A stretch of DNA of 64,000 nucleotides from assembly GCA_947444925.1 (NCBI GenBank), contig CANFBW010000005.1, forward strand, positions 1 to 64,000, given 5' to 3'. The notes under the pieces were generated by a model. The model was given only the letters and a program-made list of their open reading frames with translations, did not search any database and was not told where the DNA came from. Shown piece after piece: positions 34,617 to 44,765 of the stretch. Position 1 is the stretch's first letter. The number at the start of each line of letters is the position of its first letter. This DNA is from Flavobacteriales bacterium. Lineage in GTDB: Bacteria > Bacteroidota > Bacteroidia > Flavobacteriales_C > GCA-002722245. The position numbers and the translations under genes are program-made.

Positions 34617-35932
34617 TAATCATTAATTATTTGCCCACTAAGGTCAAAATAGTCGGCGCTTTCAATTTTCACATTTGCGAAATCCCCTAAGCGCAAATAA
34701 TTTCCTTTTGTTGGCACCAATACTTCGTTGTCCACTTCTGGCGAATCAAACTCCGTTCTACCAATGAAATTACCACCTTCAGCTCTGTCAAATAGCACAC
34801 GTAGCGTTTGTCCGATTTTTCGTTGATTGTTTTCATAAGAAATATTGGCTTGCACTTCCATGATCTCTTCTGCACGACGCTGCTTTTCTTCAGGCGCCAC
34901 ATCGTCTACCAACAAATGGGCGTGCGTATTTTCTTCGTGAGAATAGGTGAATGCGCCCAAACGATCAAATTTTTGTTCAGCCACCCATGCTTTCATCTCT
35001 TCAAAATCTTCAACCGTTTCACCGGGATAGCCCACAATCAATGTCGTGCGCAAAGAAATTCCAGGCACTTTAGCGCGAATTTCTTTCAGTAATTTATTTG
35101 TTTTCTCCTTTGTTGTCCCTCTGCGCATTGATTTTAAAACAGAATTTGAAATGTGCTGCAAGGGCATGTCGAGATAATTGCAAATATTTTTTCTTTCGTT
35201 CATTACATCCAACACATCCATCGGGAATCCATGTGGAAATGCGTAATGCAGACGAATCCATTCAATTCCTTCCACATCAGAAAGCTGACGCAACAAGTCG
35301 GCCAAATTTCTTTTGCCATAAATATCCAAACCATAATAGGTCAAATCCTGGGCAATCAACATCAACTCTTTCACCCCTTTTGCCGCAAGTGTTTTTGCTT
35401 GCGCTACCAGCTCCTCCATTGGCGTCGACAAATGTTTGCCGCGCATCAAAGGAATTGCACAAAACGAACAAGGGCGATCGCAGCCTTCTGAAATTTTCAA
35501 ATAGGCAAAATGATTGGGCGTTGTCAATACGCGCTCACCCACTAACTCGTGCTTGTAATCGGCTTTCAACGCTTTAAGCAATCGCGGCAAATCACGGGTT
35601 CCAAAGTATTCATCTACATTTGGAATTTCCTTCTCTAAATCTGGTTTATAGCGTTCAGATAGACAGCCTGTAACATATACCTTATCAAGCAATCCCTTTT
35701 CCTTGGCTTCAACAGCCGCCAAAATGGTGTTAATGGATTCTTCCTTCGCATTATCAATAAAACCACAGGTATTGATAATCAAAATACCTGCATCTTTTTT
35801 TGTGGATTCGTGTTCCACTTCAATATTATTAGCGCGCAACTGTCCCATCAACACTTCGGAATCGTAAATGTTTTTCGAGCAACCGAGTGTAATGACGTTG
35901 ACCTTATTTTTTTTGAGTGTTTTGGTTTTCAT
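34616..35932 (-). CDS. rimO: Ribosomal protein S12 methylthiotransferase RimO
   Basis: 438 residues. The N-terminal UPF0004 domain holds cluster cysteines in TLGCSKNIYDSEVLMGQL and INTCGFIDNAKEES, with a third in VTGCLSERYKPDLE. The radical SAM motif CxxxCxxC appears in SEGCDRPCSFCAIPLMRG. The C-terminal TRAM domain covers the last 65 residues. It adds a methylthio group to the conserved Asp of ribosomal protein S12. RimO rather than MiaB, given the length, the FGTRDLPRLL segment and the gene order with ftsY. Confidence 0.95.
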   Translation of the reverse strand: MKTKTLKKNKVNVITLGCSKNIYDSEVLMGQLRANNIEVEHESTKKDAGILIINTCGFIDNAKEESINTILAAVEAKEKGLLDKVYVTGCLSERYKPDLEKEIPNVDEYFGTRDLPRLLKALKADYKHELVGERVLTTPNHFAYLKISEGCDRPCSFCAIPLMRGKHLSTPMEELVAQAKTLAAKGVKELMLIAQDLTYYGLDIYGKRNLADLLRQLSDVEGIEWIRLHYAFPHGFPMDVLDVMNERKNICNYLDMPLQHISNSVLKSMRRGTTKEKTNKLLKEIRAKVPGISLRTTLIVGYPGETVEDFEEMKAWVAEQKFDRLGAFTYSHEENTHAHLLVDDVAPEEKQRRAEEIMEVQANISYENNQRKIGQTLRVLFDRAEGGNFIGRTEFDSPEVDNEVLVPTKGNYLRLGDFANVKIESADYFDLSGQIIND

Positions 35933-35945
35933 TTTTCAAATATTA

Positions 35946-36899
35946 TCAAGCGCCAAAAAGCGAGTCTACAAATTCCTTTCTTTTAAAAACCTGCAGATCT
36001 TCCATGCCTTCACCAACACCAATGTATTTCACTGGAATTTTGAACTGATCGGAAATCCCAATCACCACGCCACCTTTAGCAGTACCGTCCAATTTCGTCA
36101 ATGCAAGCGCAGTCACTTCGGTCGCCAGTGTGAATTGTTTTGCTTGCTCTATAGCGTTTTGACCAGTAGAACCATCGAGTACCAACAACACCTCATGTGG
36201 TGCACCCGGCACCACTTTCTCCATCACCTTTTTGATTTTGGTTAGCTCGTTCATTAAATTGATCTTGTTGTGCAAACGCCCCGCTGTATCAATAATTACA
36301 ACATCAATGTCTTTGGCCTTGGCCGATTGCAAAGTGTCGTAAGCAACCGCCGCAGGATCAGCATTCATGCCCTGCTCAACAATAGGCACATCAGCACGCC
36401 CAGCCCATATTTTCAATTGATCAACTGCCGCAGCCCTAAAGGTATCAGCAGCACCCAACATTACTTTTTTACCTGCTTTTTTGTACTGATAGGCCAACTT
36501 TCCTATAGACGTTGTTTTACCAACGCCATTCACCCCTACTACCATTATAACGTAAGGTTTTGTGGCCAAAGGCACATCAAATTCCGACCCGTCTATTGAA
36601 TTGTTTTTTTCAAGCAGAGCAGCGATTTCATCGCGTAAAATACCATTGAGCTCTTGCGTACCCATGTATTTGTTTTTCGCAACTTTCTCTTCGATGCTCT
36701 TGATGATTTTAATGGTGGTCTCCACACCCACATCAGAAGTAATAAGCACTTCCTCGAGATTGTCTAACACCTCAGCATCAACCGTTGATTTACCAACCAC
36801 TGCACGCGCCAACTTAGAAAAAACGCTTTCCTTGGTTTTCGACAAGCCCTCATCTAATTTTTGTTTTTTTTCTTTTGAAAAAAAATCGAATAAACCCAT
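35946..36899 (-). CDS. ftsY: Signal recognition particle receptor FtsY
   Basis: 317 residues from the ATG at 36899, which gives the usual N-terminus MGLFDFFSKEKKQ; an in-frame ATG at 36956 adds 19 unrelated residues. It has a short Bacteroidota-type N region without the long acidic A domain. The NG domain has P-loop GVNGVGKTTSIGKLAYQYKK, the AADTFRAAAVDQLKIWA segment, DTAGRLHNKINLMNEL and ALTKLDGTAKGG. It docks SRP-ribosome complexes at the inner membrane. It follows DUF4295 and rpmG and precedes rimO, a gene order common in Bacteroidota. Confidence 0.95.
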   Translation of the reverse strand: MGLFDFFSKEKKQKLDEGLSKTKESVFSKLARAVVGKSTVDAEVLDNLEEVLITSDVGVETTIKIIKSIEEKVAKNKYMGTQELNGILRDEIAALLEKNNSIDGSEFDVPLATKPYVIMVVGVNGVGKTTSIGKLAYQYKKAGKKVMLGAADTFRAAAVDQLKIWAGRADVPIVEQGMNADPAAVAYDTLQSAKAKDIDVVIIDTAGRLHNKINLMNELTKIKKVMEKVVPGAPHEVLLVLDGSTGQNAIEQAKQFTLATEVTALALTKLDGTAKGGVVIGISDQFKIPVKYIGVGEGMEDLQVFKRKEFVDSLFGA

Positions 36900-36993
36900 T
36901 GCCCTTGATTTTACTGCGTTTTCCCGCTCGACACTAAAAATAAAAAAAGCCCCCATCTCGCGACAGAAGCTTTTATAAATACCTGCATGGAAA

Positions 36994-37152
36994 TTACTTT
37001 CCCGCTAAAAAATCAGCAACCTTTTCATTCAAAACCATTTCTTCCTTGAAAGAATACGATCCTGTTTTAGGTGATTTTATAGCTCTTATAACCTTAGTCA
37101 AAGATTTGCTAACTGATTTATCTTTAAAGCTTGCTACCGTTTTCTTAGCCAT
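36994..37152 (-). CDS. DUF4295-family small protein
   Basis: A 52-residue basic protein beginning MAKKTVASFKDKSVSKSLTK and ending VADFLAGK. DUF4295 is a Bacteroidota-specific small-protein family found between rpmG and ftsY, and this copy lies 7 bases after rpmG. The position and basic charge suggest a ribosome-associated role, but no function is established that I know of. Short, complete and clearly real. Confidence 0.9.
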   Translation of the reverse strand: MAKKTVASFKDKSVSKSLTKVIRAIKSPKTGSYSFKEEMVLNEKVADFLAGK

Positions 37153-37159
37153 GACTTAC

Positions 37160-37342
37160 TTATTTAATTTCTTTATGAATAGTGTACTTCTTTAATATAG
37201 AATTGTATTTTTTCAATTCAATTCTATCAGGAGTGTTTTTCCTGTTTTTTGTTGTGATGTATCTAGATGTACCCGACATACCTGTCGTTTTGTGTTCTGT
37301 ACACTCTAAAATCACTTGTATCCTGTTACCTTTCTTTGCCAT
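37160..37342 (-). CDS. rpmG: 50S ribosomal protein bL33
   Basis: 60 residues, beginning [20 protein letters not shown] and containing [20 protein letters not shown], the standard bL33 pattern. It lacks the Cys pairs of the zinc-binding form (one Cys only). rpmB (bL28), usually just upstream in Bacteroidota, is not present; the next gene upstream is the fused mutase. It is preceded by its own promoter box. Confidence 0.95.
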   Translation of the reverse strand: MAKKGNRIQVILECTEHKTTGMSGTSRYITTKNRKNTPDRIELKKYNSILKKYTIHKEIK

Positions 37343-37364
37343 GATTAAAACTTTTTTCGGACGG

Positions 37365-37372
37365 CAAACTTA
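37365..37372 (-). promoter_or_regulatory. Promoter -7 box of rpmG-DUF4295-ftsY
   Basis: The minus strand reads TAAGTTTG, an exact TAnnTTTG match, 22 bases before the rpmG start. Confidence 0.55.
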
Positions 37373-37439
37373 TGAAGAAAGAATTTATTTCACAACTCTT
37401 TGGCAAGAAATAAAACAAACTTTCTCACTTTTTTCATTC

Positions 37440-40400
37440 CTACATGTTTCTGCGGTACTGTCCACCCACCTCAAACAGCGCATTGGTAAGCTGTCCAAGA
37501 GAACACACCTTCACCGCATCCATCAACACTTCAAACACATTCCTGCCTTCAATCACCGCTTTTTTAAGATCGAGTAGCGACTTTTCGCTGACTTTTAGGT
37601 GAGATGTTTGCAAAAGATGCAATCCCTTAATCTGATTTTCCTTTTCCACTGCATCTGCTCGAATCACCTCCTTTGGCAAAACTGTAGGCGACCCCTTGGA
37701 CGAAAGAAAAGTGTTCACCCCTATGATAGGGAAGGCGCCACTGTGTTTCAATCCTTCGTAAAACATGGATTCTTCCTGTATTTTCGAGCGTTGATACATT
37801 GTTTCCATGGCCCCTAGCACGCCACCGCGCTCGGTAATACGGTCAAATTCAGCCATCACCGCTTCTTCTACAAGGTCCGTCAACTCTTCAATTATAAAAG
37901 ACCCCTGCAAAGGATTTTCATTTTGGGTCAAGCCCAATTCCTTGTTAATGATCATTTGAATGGCTAATGCGCGGCGCACCGACTCTTCGGTAGGGGTTGT
38001 TATTGCTTCGTCGTAAGCGTTGGTATGCAAAGAATTGCAATTGTCGTAAATTGCATACAAGGCCTGAAGCGTGGTGCGAATGTCATTAAAATCAATTTCC
38101 TGCGCGTGCAGTGAGCGTCCAGAAGTTTGAATATGGTATTTTAGCATTTGTGCCTTTTCATTCGCGCCATATTTCAATTTCATTGACTTTGCCCATATTC
38201 GTCGCGCCACGCGACCAATCACCGCATATTCAGGATCAAGTCCATTTGAAAAGAAAAAACTGAGATTGCCCGCAAAATCGTTGATATTCATGCCTCGACT
38301 CAAATAATACTCGACGTAGGTAAAGCCATTTGCCAAAGTGAAAGCCAACTGCGTTACGGGATTGGCCCCTGCCTCGGCTATGTGATAACCCGACACCGAC
38401 ACCGAATAATAATTTTGAACTTTGTGGTCAATAAAATACTGCTGCACATCGCCCATCATCTTCAGCGCAAAGTCGGTAGAAAAAATACACGTGTTTTGCG
38501 CTTGGTCTTCTTTCAAAATATCGGCTTGCACTGTGCCTCTAACCTGCTGCAAAGTATCGGCTTTAATTTTTTCGTACACTTCTTTCGGCAAAATGGCATC
38601 TCCTGTCGTGCCGAGCAACATCAACCCCAAACCATTATTGCCCTCAGGCAAAGCACCACAATACTTGACCTCCTTTGAACGCTGAACCTTCAACTTTGCA
38701 TTTTGTATGTACTTCTCACACTGTTGATCAATCGCCGCATTCAAAAAGAAAGCCAGCACGATGGGTGCCGGACCATTGATGGTCATGCTCACAGAGGTGT
38801 TGGGGCTACACAAATCAAAACCAGAATACAATTTTTTCATATCGTCGAGACTGCACACCGACACCCCTGAATTGCCTACTTTTCCATATATATCGGGACG
38901 ATGCTCCGGATCGCGACCATACAGCGTTACCGAATCAAAAGCAGTTGACAATCGCTTTGCCGGCATAGCAGCGCTCACATAGTGAAAACGTTTGTTGGTG
39001 CGCTCTGGCGATCCTTCACCTGCAAACATGCGCGCAGGATCTTCACCACTGCGCTTGAACGGAAACAATCCCGCTGTGTAAGGAAAAGAACCTGGCACAT
39101 TTTCCTGCAAGCACCAACGCAAAATATCACCCCAAGCTTCATAACGAGGCAAAACAACTTTTGGGATTTGGTTGTGCGACAGCGACTCGGTAAACAAGGG
39201 CACTTTTATTTCCCTGCCTCTTACAGTGTATCTAAATTCTTGCTGGGCATAAGCTTCTTTTCGCGACTTCCATTCTTGTATGATTTTTAAATTCTCGATA
39301 GAAAAGCCCTTGAGCAATTCCTTTCTTTTCTCGAGCAACTCCTTATTTTTTACCAACGACAACACCTTCTCAAAACCATACAACACATTGGCGATCTCAA
39401 CCTGAGCATCAACATCACGGTTGTATTTACGCAACAGTTCGGCAATTTCCGACAAATAACGTACCCGACCAGCCGTTACAACTGCTGGCACTTCAACTTC
39501 ATTTTTAGCAATCGATTGAATTTTGAATGTACCGCCTTTAGCGTTCAGCAGCGCCACCAATCGCGCATAAAGCACATTGCTACCCTCATCATTGAAACGA
39601 GAAGCAACAGTGCCAACAACGGGCATCTCGTCGGTGTTTTTCGACCAAAGAGAATGATTGCGCTGGTACTGCTTTTTAACATCACGCAACGCATCCAAGC
39701 CGCCCTTCTTATCAAATTTATTGAGCACAATGACATCGGCAAAATCCAACATATCAATTTTCTCCAACTGGCTTGGCGCGCCAAACTCAGGAGTCATCAC
39801 GTAAACATTGACGTCGGCATAGCTGGTGACTTCTGTATCCGATTGACCAATTCCTGATGTTTCTAAAAATATCAAATCAAAATCCGACGATTTTAGCACT
39901 GATAAGGCATCCGCAACAAATGGTGACACAGCTAAATTTGCTTGCCTTGTAGCCAACGAGCGCATGTAAACTCGGTCGTCTGATGCAGCATTCATCCGAA
40001 TTCTATCACCCAATAACGCACCTCCTGTTTTTCGTTTGGAAGGATCCACAGAGATCACCGCAAACTTCATTGTAGTATTTTGCAGTAAAAATCTACGCAA
40101 AAGTTCGTCGGTAATGGTTGATTTTCCAGCGCCACCCGTTCCTGTAATCCCAAGAACAGGAATTGACTTTTGTTTCATTTTTTTGAGCAAAACCTTGGCT
40201 GCCTTGGGGTCGTTTTCACATAGCGAAATAGCCTGCGCAAGGGCCGCACTGTTGTTTACAGGCTTTATTCTTTTGACTTTTGACGTCGAAATTCGATGCA
40301 ACATATCATCAACCATCCCTTGCAAACCCATATTTCTGCCGTTATCAGGATGGTAGATTTTAGAAATTCCATAGGCTTCTAACTGCATGATTTCATCAGG

Positions 40401-40709
40401 CAAAATTGTACCTCCTCCTCCACCAAAAATTTGAATGTGCCCCACTCCTTCCGACTGCAGCAAATCAAACATATATTTAAAAAACTCCATGTGCCCACCT
40501 TGGTATGATGTCAAGGCAATGGCATCGGCATCCTCTTGAATGGCACAAGTAACTATTTCCTTTACCGAACGGTCGTGACCAAGATGTATCACCTCAACAC
40601 CTGAAGCTTGAATGATTCTGCGAAAAATATTGATAGACGCATCGTGCCCATCAAATAAAGATGCGGCAGTTACAATTCTTATTTTATTTTTGATAGAGAT
40701 TTTCGTCAT
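37440..40709 (-). CDS. icmF: Fused isobutyryl-CoA mutase (IcmF)
   Basis: A 1089-residue fusion. The N-terminal B12-binding domain has [16 protein letters not shown], supplying the cobalt-ligand histidine in a DxH motif. The central MeaB-like G-protein chaperone has Walker [19 protein letters not shown]. The C-terminal acyl-CoA mutase TIM barrel follows. This order is diagnostic of IcmF, not of methylmalonyl-CoA mutase plus separate MeaB. The substrate pocket has Phe562 (RMFAGEG) and Gln738 ([10 protein letters not shown]) where methylmalonyl-CoA mutase has Tyr and Arg, the isobutyryl-type pair. It interconverts isobutyryl-CoA and n-butyryl-CoA and may accept isovaleryl-CoA. The promoter box is only five bases from the ATG. 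Confidence 0.93.
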   Translation of the reverse strand: MTKISIKNKIRIVTAASLFDGHDASINIFRRIIQASGVEVIHLGHDRSVKEIVTCAIQEDADAIALTSYQGGHMEFFKYMFDLLQSEGVGHIQIFGGGGGTILPDEIMQLEAYGISKIYHPDNGRNMGLQGMVDDMLHRISTSKVKRIKPVNNSAALAQAISLCENDPKAAKVLLKKMKQKSIPVLGITGTGGAGKSTITDELLRRFLLQNTTMKFAVISVDPSKRKTGGALLGDRIRMNAASDDRVYMRSLATRQANLAVSPFVADALSVLKSSDFDLIFLETSGIGQSDTEVTSYADVNVYVMTPEFGAPSQLEKIDMLDFADVIVLNKFDKKGGLDALRDVKKQYQRNHSLWSKNTDEMPVVGTVASRFNDEGSNVLYARLVALLNAKGGTFKIQSIAKNEVEVPAVVTAGRVRYLSEIAELLRKYNRDVDAQVEIANVLYGFEKVLSLVKNKELLEKRKELLKGFSIENLKIIQEWKSRKEAYAQQEFRYTVRGREIKVPLFTESLSHNQIPKVVLPRYEAWGDILRWCLQENVPGSFPYTAGLFPFKRSGEDPARMFAGEGSPERTNKRFHYVSAAMPAKRLSTAFDSVTLYGRDPEHRPDIYGKVGNSGVSVCSLDDMKKLYSGFDLCSPNTSVSMTINGPAPIVLAFFLNAAIDQQCEKYIQNAKLKVQRSKEVKYCGALPEGNNGLGLMLLGTTGDAILPKEVYEKIKADTLQQVRGTVQADILKEDQAQNTCIFSTDFALKMMGDVQQYFIDHKVQNYYSVSVSGYHIAEAGANPVTQLAFTLANGFTYVEYYLSRGMNINDFAGNLSFFFSNGLDPEYAVIGRVARRIWAKSMKLKYGANEKAQMLKYHIQTSGRSLHAQEIDFNDIRTTLQALYAIYDNCNSLHTNAYDEAITTPTEESVRRALAIQMIINKELGLTQNENPLQGSFIIEELTDLVEEAVMAEFDRITERGGVLGAMETMYQRSKIQEESMFYEGLKHSGAFPIIGVNTFLSSKGSPTVLPKEVIRADAVEKENQIKGLHLLQTSHLKVSEKSLLDLKKAVIEGRNVFEVLMDAVKVCSLGQLTNALFEVGGQYRRNM

Positions 40710-40714
40710 ACATT

Positions 40715-40722
40715 CAAATGTA
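40715..40722 (-). promoter_or_regulatory. Promoter -7 box of icmF, nearly touching the start codon
   Basis: The minus strand reads TACATTTG, an exact TAnnTTTG match. Five bases separate it from the icmF ATG, predicting a leaderless mRNA. The divergent YdcF-like gene starts only 20 bases from icmF, so their promoters overlap each other's coding regions. Confidence 0.5.
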
Positions 40723-40729
40723 AAAGTAA

Positions 40730-41500
40730 ATGTTCTTCATTCTATCTAAAGTTCTCGCTTTTTTAATATCGCCATTCACTTGGATAATCATTGGAGTGCT
40801 GTACGGCATTTTCACAAAGGTGGCAACACGCAAGAAAAAGGCTTTTGTGTTTTCCATCGTCGTATTTTTTATATTTTCCAATGAGTTTCTTGCAGAAGAG
40901 GCAATGCGCCAACTTGAATATCCCGACAAAAAGCTAAGCACTAAAGACCATTTTGACGTTACTATTGTGCTGGGCGGAATGATAAAATACGACGGGAAAA
41001 ATGAAAAATTAATCTTCAATGGAAACATTGACCGATTGCTGCAAGCAATCGTTTTGCAGCGAAAAGGAATTGTGGACAAAATTCTTATTTCGGGCGGCTC
41101 TGGCGACATTGGCTATCCTGATGTAGCAGAAGCAAAATTGCTTTTAAATTTCTGCATAGAAATGGGCTTCGACTCCACGGCCATTTGGATTGAATCAGAA
41201 TCAAGAAACACTGCTCAAAACGCACAGTTAAGCTACACACTAATGAAAACAAAATTTCCGCATCCTGAACAAAAAAGCTACTTAATCATCACCTCGGCTT
41301 CACACATGAAACGGGCAATGGCTTGTTTTTCGGCCACCGGATTACCTGTCACCGATTACAGCACCGGACGCATCGCTGGTCCGCGCAGATTAGATATCCA
41401 AAACATGCTGATCCCCAATATTTGGGCGATGGCAATATGGGAAAGTGTGCTGCACGAAAGCATTGGCTATGCAGCATATCAAATCAATGGATATCTCTAA
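40730..41500 (+). CDS. YdcF/SanA/ElyC-family (DUF218) membrane protein
   Basis: 256 residues. Two N-terminal membrane helices (about residues 2-28 and 36-52) are followed by a DUF218 domain. That domain has a first strand motif [34 protein letters not shown], the conserved [15 protein letters not shown] and [14 protein letters not shown]. ElyC and SanA relatives act in envelope integrity and polysaccharide/peptidoglycan precursor handling; the biochemical reaction is not known. It is divergent from icmF and convergent with valS, standing alone. Confidence 0.85.
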   Translation: MFFILSKVLAFLISPFTWIIIGVLYGIFTKVATRKKKAFVFSIVVFFIFSNEFLAEEAMRQLEYPDKKLSTKDHFDVTIVLGGMIKYDGKNEKLIFNGNIDRLLQAIVLQRKGIVDKILISGGSGDIGYPDVAEAKLLLNFCIEMGFDSTAIWIESESRNTAQNAQLSYTLMKTKFPHPEQKSYLIITSASHMKRAMACFSATGLPVTDYSTGRIAGPRRLDIQNMLIPNIWAMAIWESVLHESIGYAAYQINGYL

Positions 41501-41507
41501 GCACTTC

Positions 41508-44126
41508 CTACATCCCTGCCAAACCTTCTTCCAGCATTTTAATTTTCGCTTCCGCATCAGCCTTTTTCTTGCGCTCTGCGTCAATCACCTGAGGATTCGC
41601 ATTTTGCACAAAACGCTCGTTGGATAATTTTTTTTCAACCGAAATCAAAAAACCTTTATTGTACTCCAACTCCTTTAGCATACGTTCCCTTTCATCTTCA
41701 GCGTTGACTTCCAAAGGAATAAAAACCTCATCTGTTTTCACCAGAAATGATTTCGCATCAGCCACTTTTTCAAGCACATATTCAAGTGTAGATACATTGG
41801 CCAGTTTGCGCACCAAATGCTCAAAAACAGCGTAATTTTCGCGCTGTGGCGTTTTTATCTTTACCTCCAGCGATTCCTTTGGCGACAAATTGTTTTGATT
41901 GCGTACGTTGCGAATCCCCGTCACCAAATCCTTCATTATCTCACCTTGTTGCAAAACCAACACATTGTTTGATTTTTTAGACGACCACTTCAGCAGCATA
42001 ATGCTTTCACCCGCCTTGCGCTCGCCCAATTTCTGCCAAATCTCTTCTGTAATAAAAGGCATAAACGGATGCAACAATATCATTAATTCCTCAAAGTACT
42101 GTATTGTTTTTTCAAGCACATTTCGAGCAATAGGCTGTCCGAATTCAGGCTTTACCAACTCGAGATACCATGCGCAAAACTCATCCCAAATCAAACGATA
42201 AGTCTCGAGTAAAGCGTCAGAAATACGGTATTTATCAAAAGCATCGTTGATCTTCACTAAACTTTCAGACATCTTATTTTCAAACCATTCAAAAACAGCA
42301 TTGTGCTCAGTGCTTTCAGTTTCCGTAATTTCCAAGCCCTTTATCAATCGCAGTGCATTCCATATTTTATTGGCAAAATTTCGCCCTTGCTCACATTGTT
42401 TTTCATCAAAGATCAAATCGCCTCCCGCTGGTGAAGAAAACAAAACACCAACGCGAACGCCATCAACGCCATACTTGTCGAAAATTTCAAACAAATCAGG
42501 AGAGTTCCCTAGAGACTTCGACATTTTCCGACCTTGTTTATCGCGCACCATTCCAGTAAAATAAACGTCTTTGAATGGGATTTCATGTTCATACTCCAGT
42601 CCCGCCATAATCATACGCGCCACCCAAAAAAAGATAATGTCTTGCCCTGTCACCAACACATTTGTAGGATAATAATATTTAACATCAGCATTCCCCGGAT
42701 CATTGATACCATTGAAAACTGCTGTTGGCCATAACCATGAAGAAAACCAAGTATCCACAACATCTTCATCTTGTTTGAGATCAGCAATTTCAAGATTTAC
42801 ATTTCCTGATTTCTCACGTGCGATCAACAAAGCTTTCTCTGCCGTTTCAGCCACCACAAAATCATTCACTCCCGTTCCAAAATAAAAAGCCGGAATGCGC
42901 TGTCCCCACCACAATTGACGAGAAATACACCAATCATTAATATTCTCCAACCAGTGTCGATAGGTATTTACCGCATTTTTTGGATGGAATTTCAATTCTT
43001 CTTCGAGCACTACTTTCAATGCTGGCTCTGCCAAATCCTTCATTTTACAAAACCATTGCATAGATAATTTAGGCTCGACAACAGCATGCGAACGTTCTGA
43101 ACAAGAAACTTTATTTCGAATTTCCTCCACCTTCACCATTTGTCCACCTTCTTCTAAACTTTGTGCAATTAATTTTCGCGCTGCAAATCGATCTTTACCA
43201 ACAAACAATTGTGCTTTTTCATTCAATGTTCCGTCAGCATTCAATATGTCAATGATCTCTAAATTGTGCTTCATGCCCAATTTGTAGTCATTTTCATCGT
43301 GAGCTGGCGTTACTTTTAGGGCTCCCGTTCCAAATTCTTTGTCAACGTAGTCGTCAAAAATGATAGGAATCACTCGGTTTACCAATGGAACAATCGCTTT
43401 TTTACCCTTCAAATGCAGGTAACGATCATCTTCCGGATGAACACAAATGGCAGAGTCACCCAAAATGGTTTCAGGTCGAGTCGTCGCCACTGTAATAAAA
43501 TCAGCCGTTCCTTCAACTTGATATTGAACATGGTACAATTTAGAATTTACTTCTTTGTAGTACACCTCTTCGTCAGACAACGCCGTTTGACGCATTGGAT
43601 CCCAATTCACCATGCGCACTCCTTTGTATATATGTCCCTTATTGTATAAATCAACAAAAACCTTGATCACCGATTGGTATTGATTGTCGTCCATTGTAAA
43701 AGCTGTACGGTCCCAATCACAAGAAGCACCCAAACGCTTTAATTGACTTAAAATAATTCCACCATATTTCTCTTTCCACTCCCAAGCGTACTTCAAAAAT
43801 TCGTCGCGTGACAAATCTTTTTTGTTGATGCCTTTTTCCGCCAACATTTCAATGACCTTATTCTCTGTAGCAATCGACGCGTGATCAGTGCCTGGCACCC
43901 AGCATGCATTTTTTCCTTGCAAACGCGCTTTTCTAATCAATATATCTTGAAGCGTATTGTTTAGCGTATGTCCCAAATGCAACTGCCCCGTAACATTGGG
44001 CGGAGGCATTACTATGGTAAAAGGCTCCCTTTCATCGGGTGTAGATTTAAAAAAACCTTTATCCAACCAGTATTGCAGCCATTTTCCTTCAATTTCAGAA
44101 GGATCGTATTTTGTATCGATCAACAT
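41508..44126 (-). CDS. valS: Valine--tRNA ligase
   Basis: 872 residues, standard for the family. The class I HIGH motif is in MPPPNVTGQLHLGHTLNN, the editing CP1 domain has VATTRPETILGDSAICVHPE, and the KMSKS motif is in DKQGRKMSKSLGNSPD. The anticodon-binding domain and a C-terminal coiled-coil arm (KELEYNKGFLISVEKKLSNE) close the protein. A promoter box lies 19 bases upstream. It charges tRNA-Val and edits mischarged threonine. Confidence 0.97.
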   Translation of the reverse strand: MLIDTKYDPSEIEGKWLQYWLDKGFFKSTPDEREPFTIVMPPPNVTGQLHLGHTLNNTLQDILIRKARLQGKNACWVPGTDHASIATENKVIEMLAEKGINKKDLSRDEFLKYAWEWKEKYGGIILSQLKRLGASCDWDRTAFTMDDNQYQSVIKVFVDLYNKGHIYKGVRMVNWDPMRQTALSDEEVYYKEVNSKLYHVQYQVEGTADFITVATTRPETILGDSAICVHPEDDRYLHLKGKKAIVPLVNRVIPIIFDDYVDKEFGTGALKVTPAHDENDYKLGMKHNLEIIDILNADGTLNEKAQLFVGKDRFAARKLIAQSLEEGGQMVKVEEIRNKVSCSERSHAVVEPKLSMQWFCKMKDLAEPALKVVLEEELKFHPKNAVNTYRHWLENINDWCISRQLWWGQRIPAFYFGTGVNDFVVAETAEKALLIAREKSGNVNLEIADLKQDEDVVDTWFSSWLWPTAVFNGINDPGNADVKYYYPTNVLVTGQDIIFFWVARMIMAGLEYEHEIPFKDVYFTGMVRDKQGRKMSKSLGNSPDLFEIFDKYGVDGVRVGVLFSSPAGGDLIFDEKQCEQGRNFANKIWNALRLIKGLEITETESTEHNAVFEWFENKMSESLVKINDAFDKYRISDALLETYRLIWDEFCAWYLELVKPEFGQPIARNVLEKTIQYFEELMILLHPFMPFITEEIWQKLGERKAGESIMLLKWSSKKSNNVLVLQQGEIMKDLVTGIRNVRNQNNLSPKESLEVKIKTPQRENYAVFEHLVRKLANVSTLEYVLEKVADAKSFLVKTDEVFIPLEVNAEDERERMLKELEYNKGFLISVEKKLSNERFVQNANPQVIDAERKKKADAEAKIKMLEEGLAGM

Positions 44127-44145
44127 GAGAATAAATTTTGAGCGA

Positions 44146-44153
44146 CAAAAATA
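44146..44153 (-). promoter_or_regulatory. Promoter -7 box of valS
   Basis: The minus strand reads TATTTTTG, an exact TAnnTTTG match, 19 bases before the valS ATG. Confidence 0.55.
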
Positions 44154-44286
44154 GTGATTTGCTTTAACAAGTCGTTAACAGCATTTGGAATAGTATTTGA
44201 ATAGATTAGCAGCAATAAAATAGTTCAACATACATTAGACAAGCAAATAAAGGTCCGAAGCAATTAACACTAAAAATAGATCGATT

Positions 44287-44673
44287 ATGAAATACCTGTT
44301 TTTGTCCTTCCTAATACTTGCAAGTACGTTTCACGCATTTGCGCAAGACGAAGCCGAAACCAACGCACCGGTTTTAAAATTAGAAAAAATGATACTCGAC
44401 TATGGCACAGTAGCCAAAGGCTCGAATAAGATCAGATCCATTAAATTCACTAACCTTGGCAAATCGCCTTTAATCATCACCAGTTGTGAAGGATCCTGCG
44501 ATTGCACAACAGGAAAATGTCCGAAAGAACCCATTATGCCTGGCAAAAGTGGTGAAATAACAGTGAGCTACAACACTGACAAAGTAGGCAAATTCAATAA
44601 AACGGTTACAATTTCTTCAAACAATGGTAACGGAAATGTTTATTTGAATGTAAAAGGAGTAGTTCAGGAATAA
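44287..44673 (+). CDS. DUF1573 secreted protein (first of a tandem pair)
   Basis: 128 residues with signal peptide MKYLFLSFLILASTFHAFAQ. The mature part is one DUF1573 domain: LDYGTVAKGSNKIRSIKFTN, ITSCEGSCDCTTGKCPKE and VSYNTDKVGKFNKTVTISSN. This Ig-like domain is common in secreted Bacteroidota proteins; no molecular role is established. The Cys-rich loop (CxxxCxCxxxxC) could bind metal or form disulfides. A near-copy follows 92 bases downstream. Periplasmic or surface location is inferred from the signal peptide. Confidence 0.86.
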   Translation: MKYLFLSFLILASTFHAFAQDEAETNAPVLKLEKMILDYGTVAKGSNKIRSIKFTNLGKSPLIITSCEGSCDCTTGKCPKEPIMPGKSGEITVSYNTDKVGKFNKTVTISSNNGNGNVYLNVKGVVQE

Positions 44674-44765
44674 CGTTAACAAGTCATTAACAAGAATAAT
44701 TGAAAAGCTGACTTAACTTGGTACAATCATTGAAACAACACAAAGACAACCAAAACGAAAAAAAA

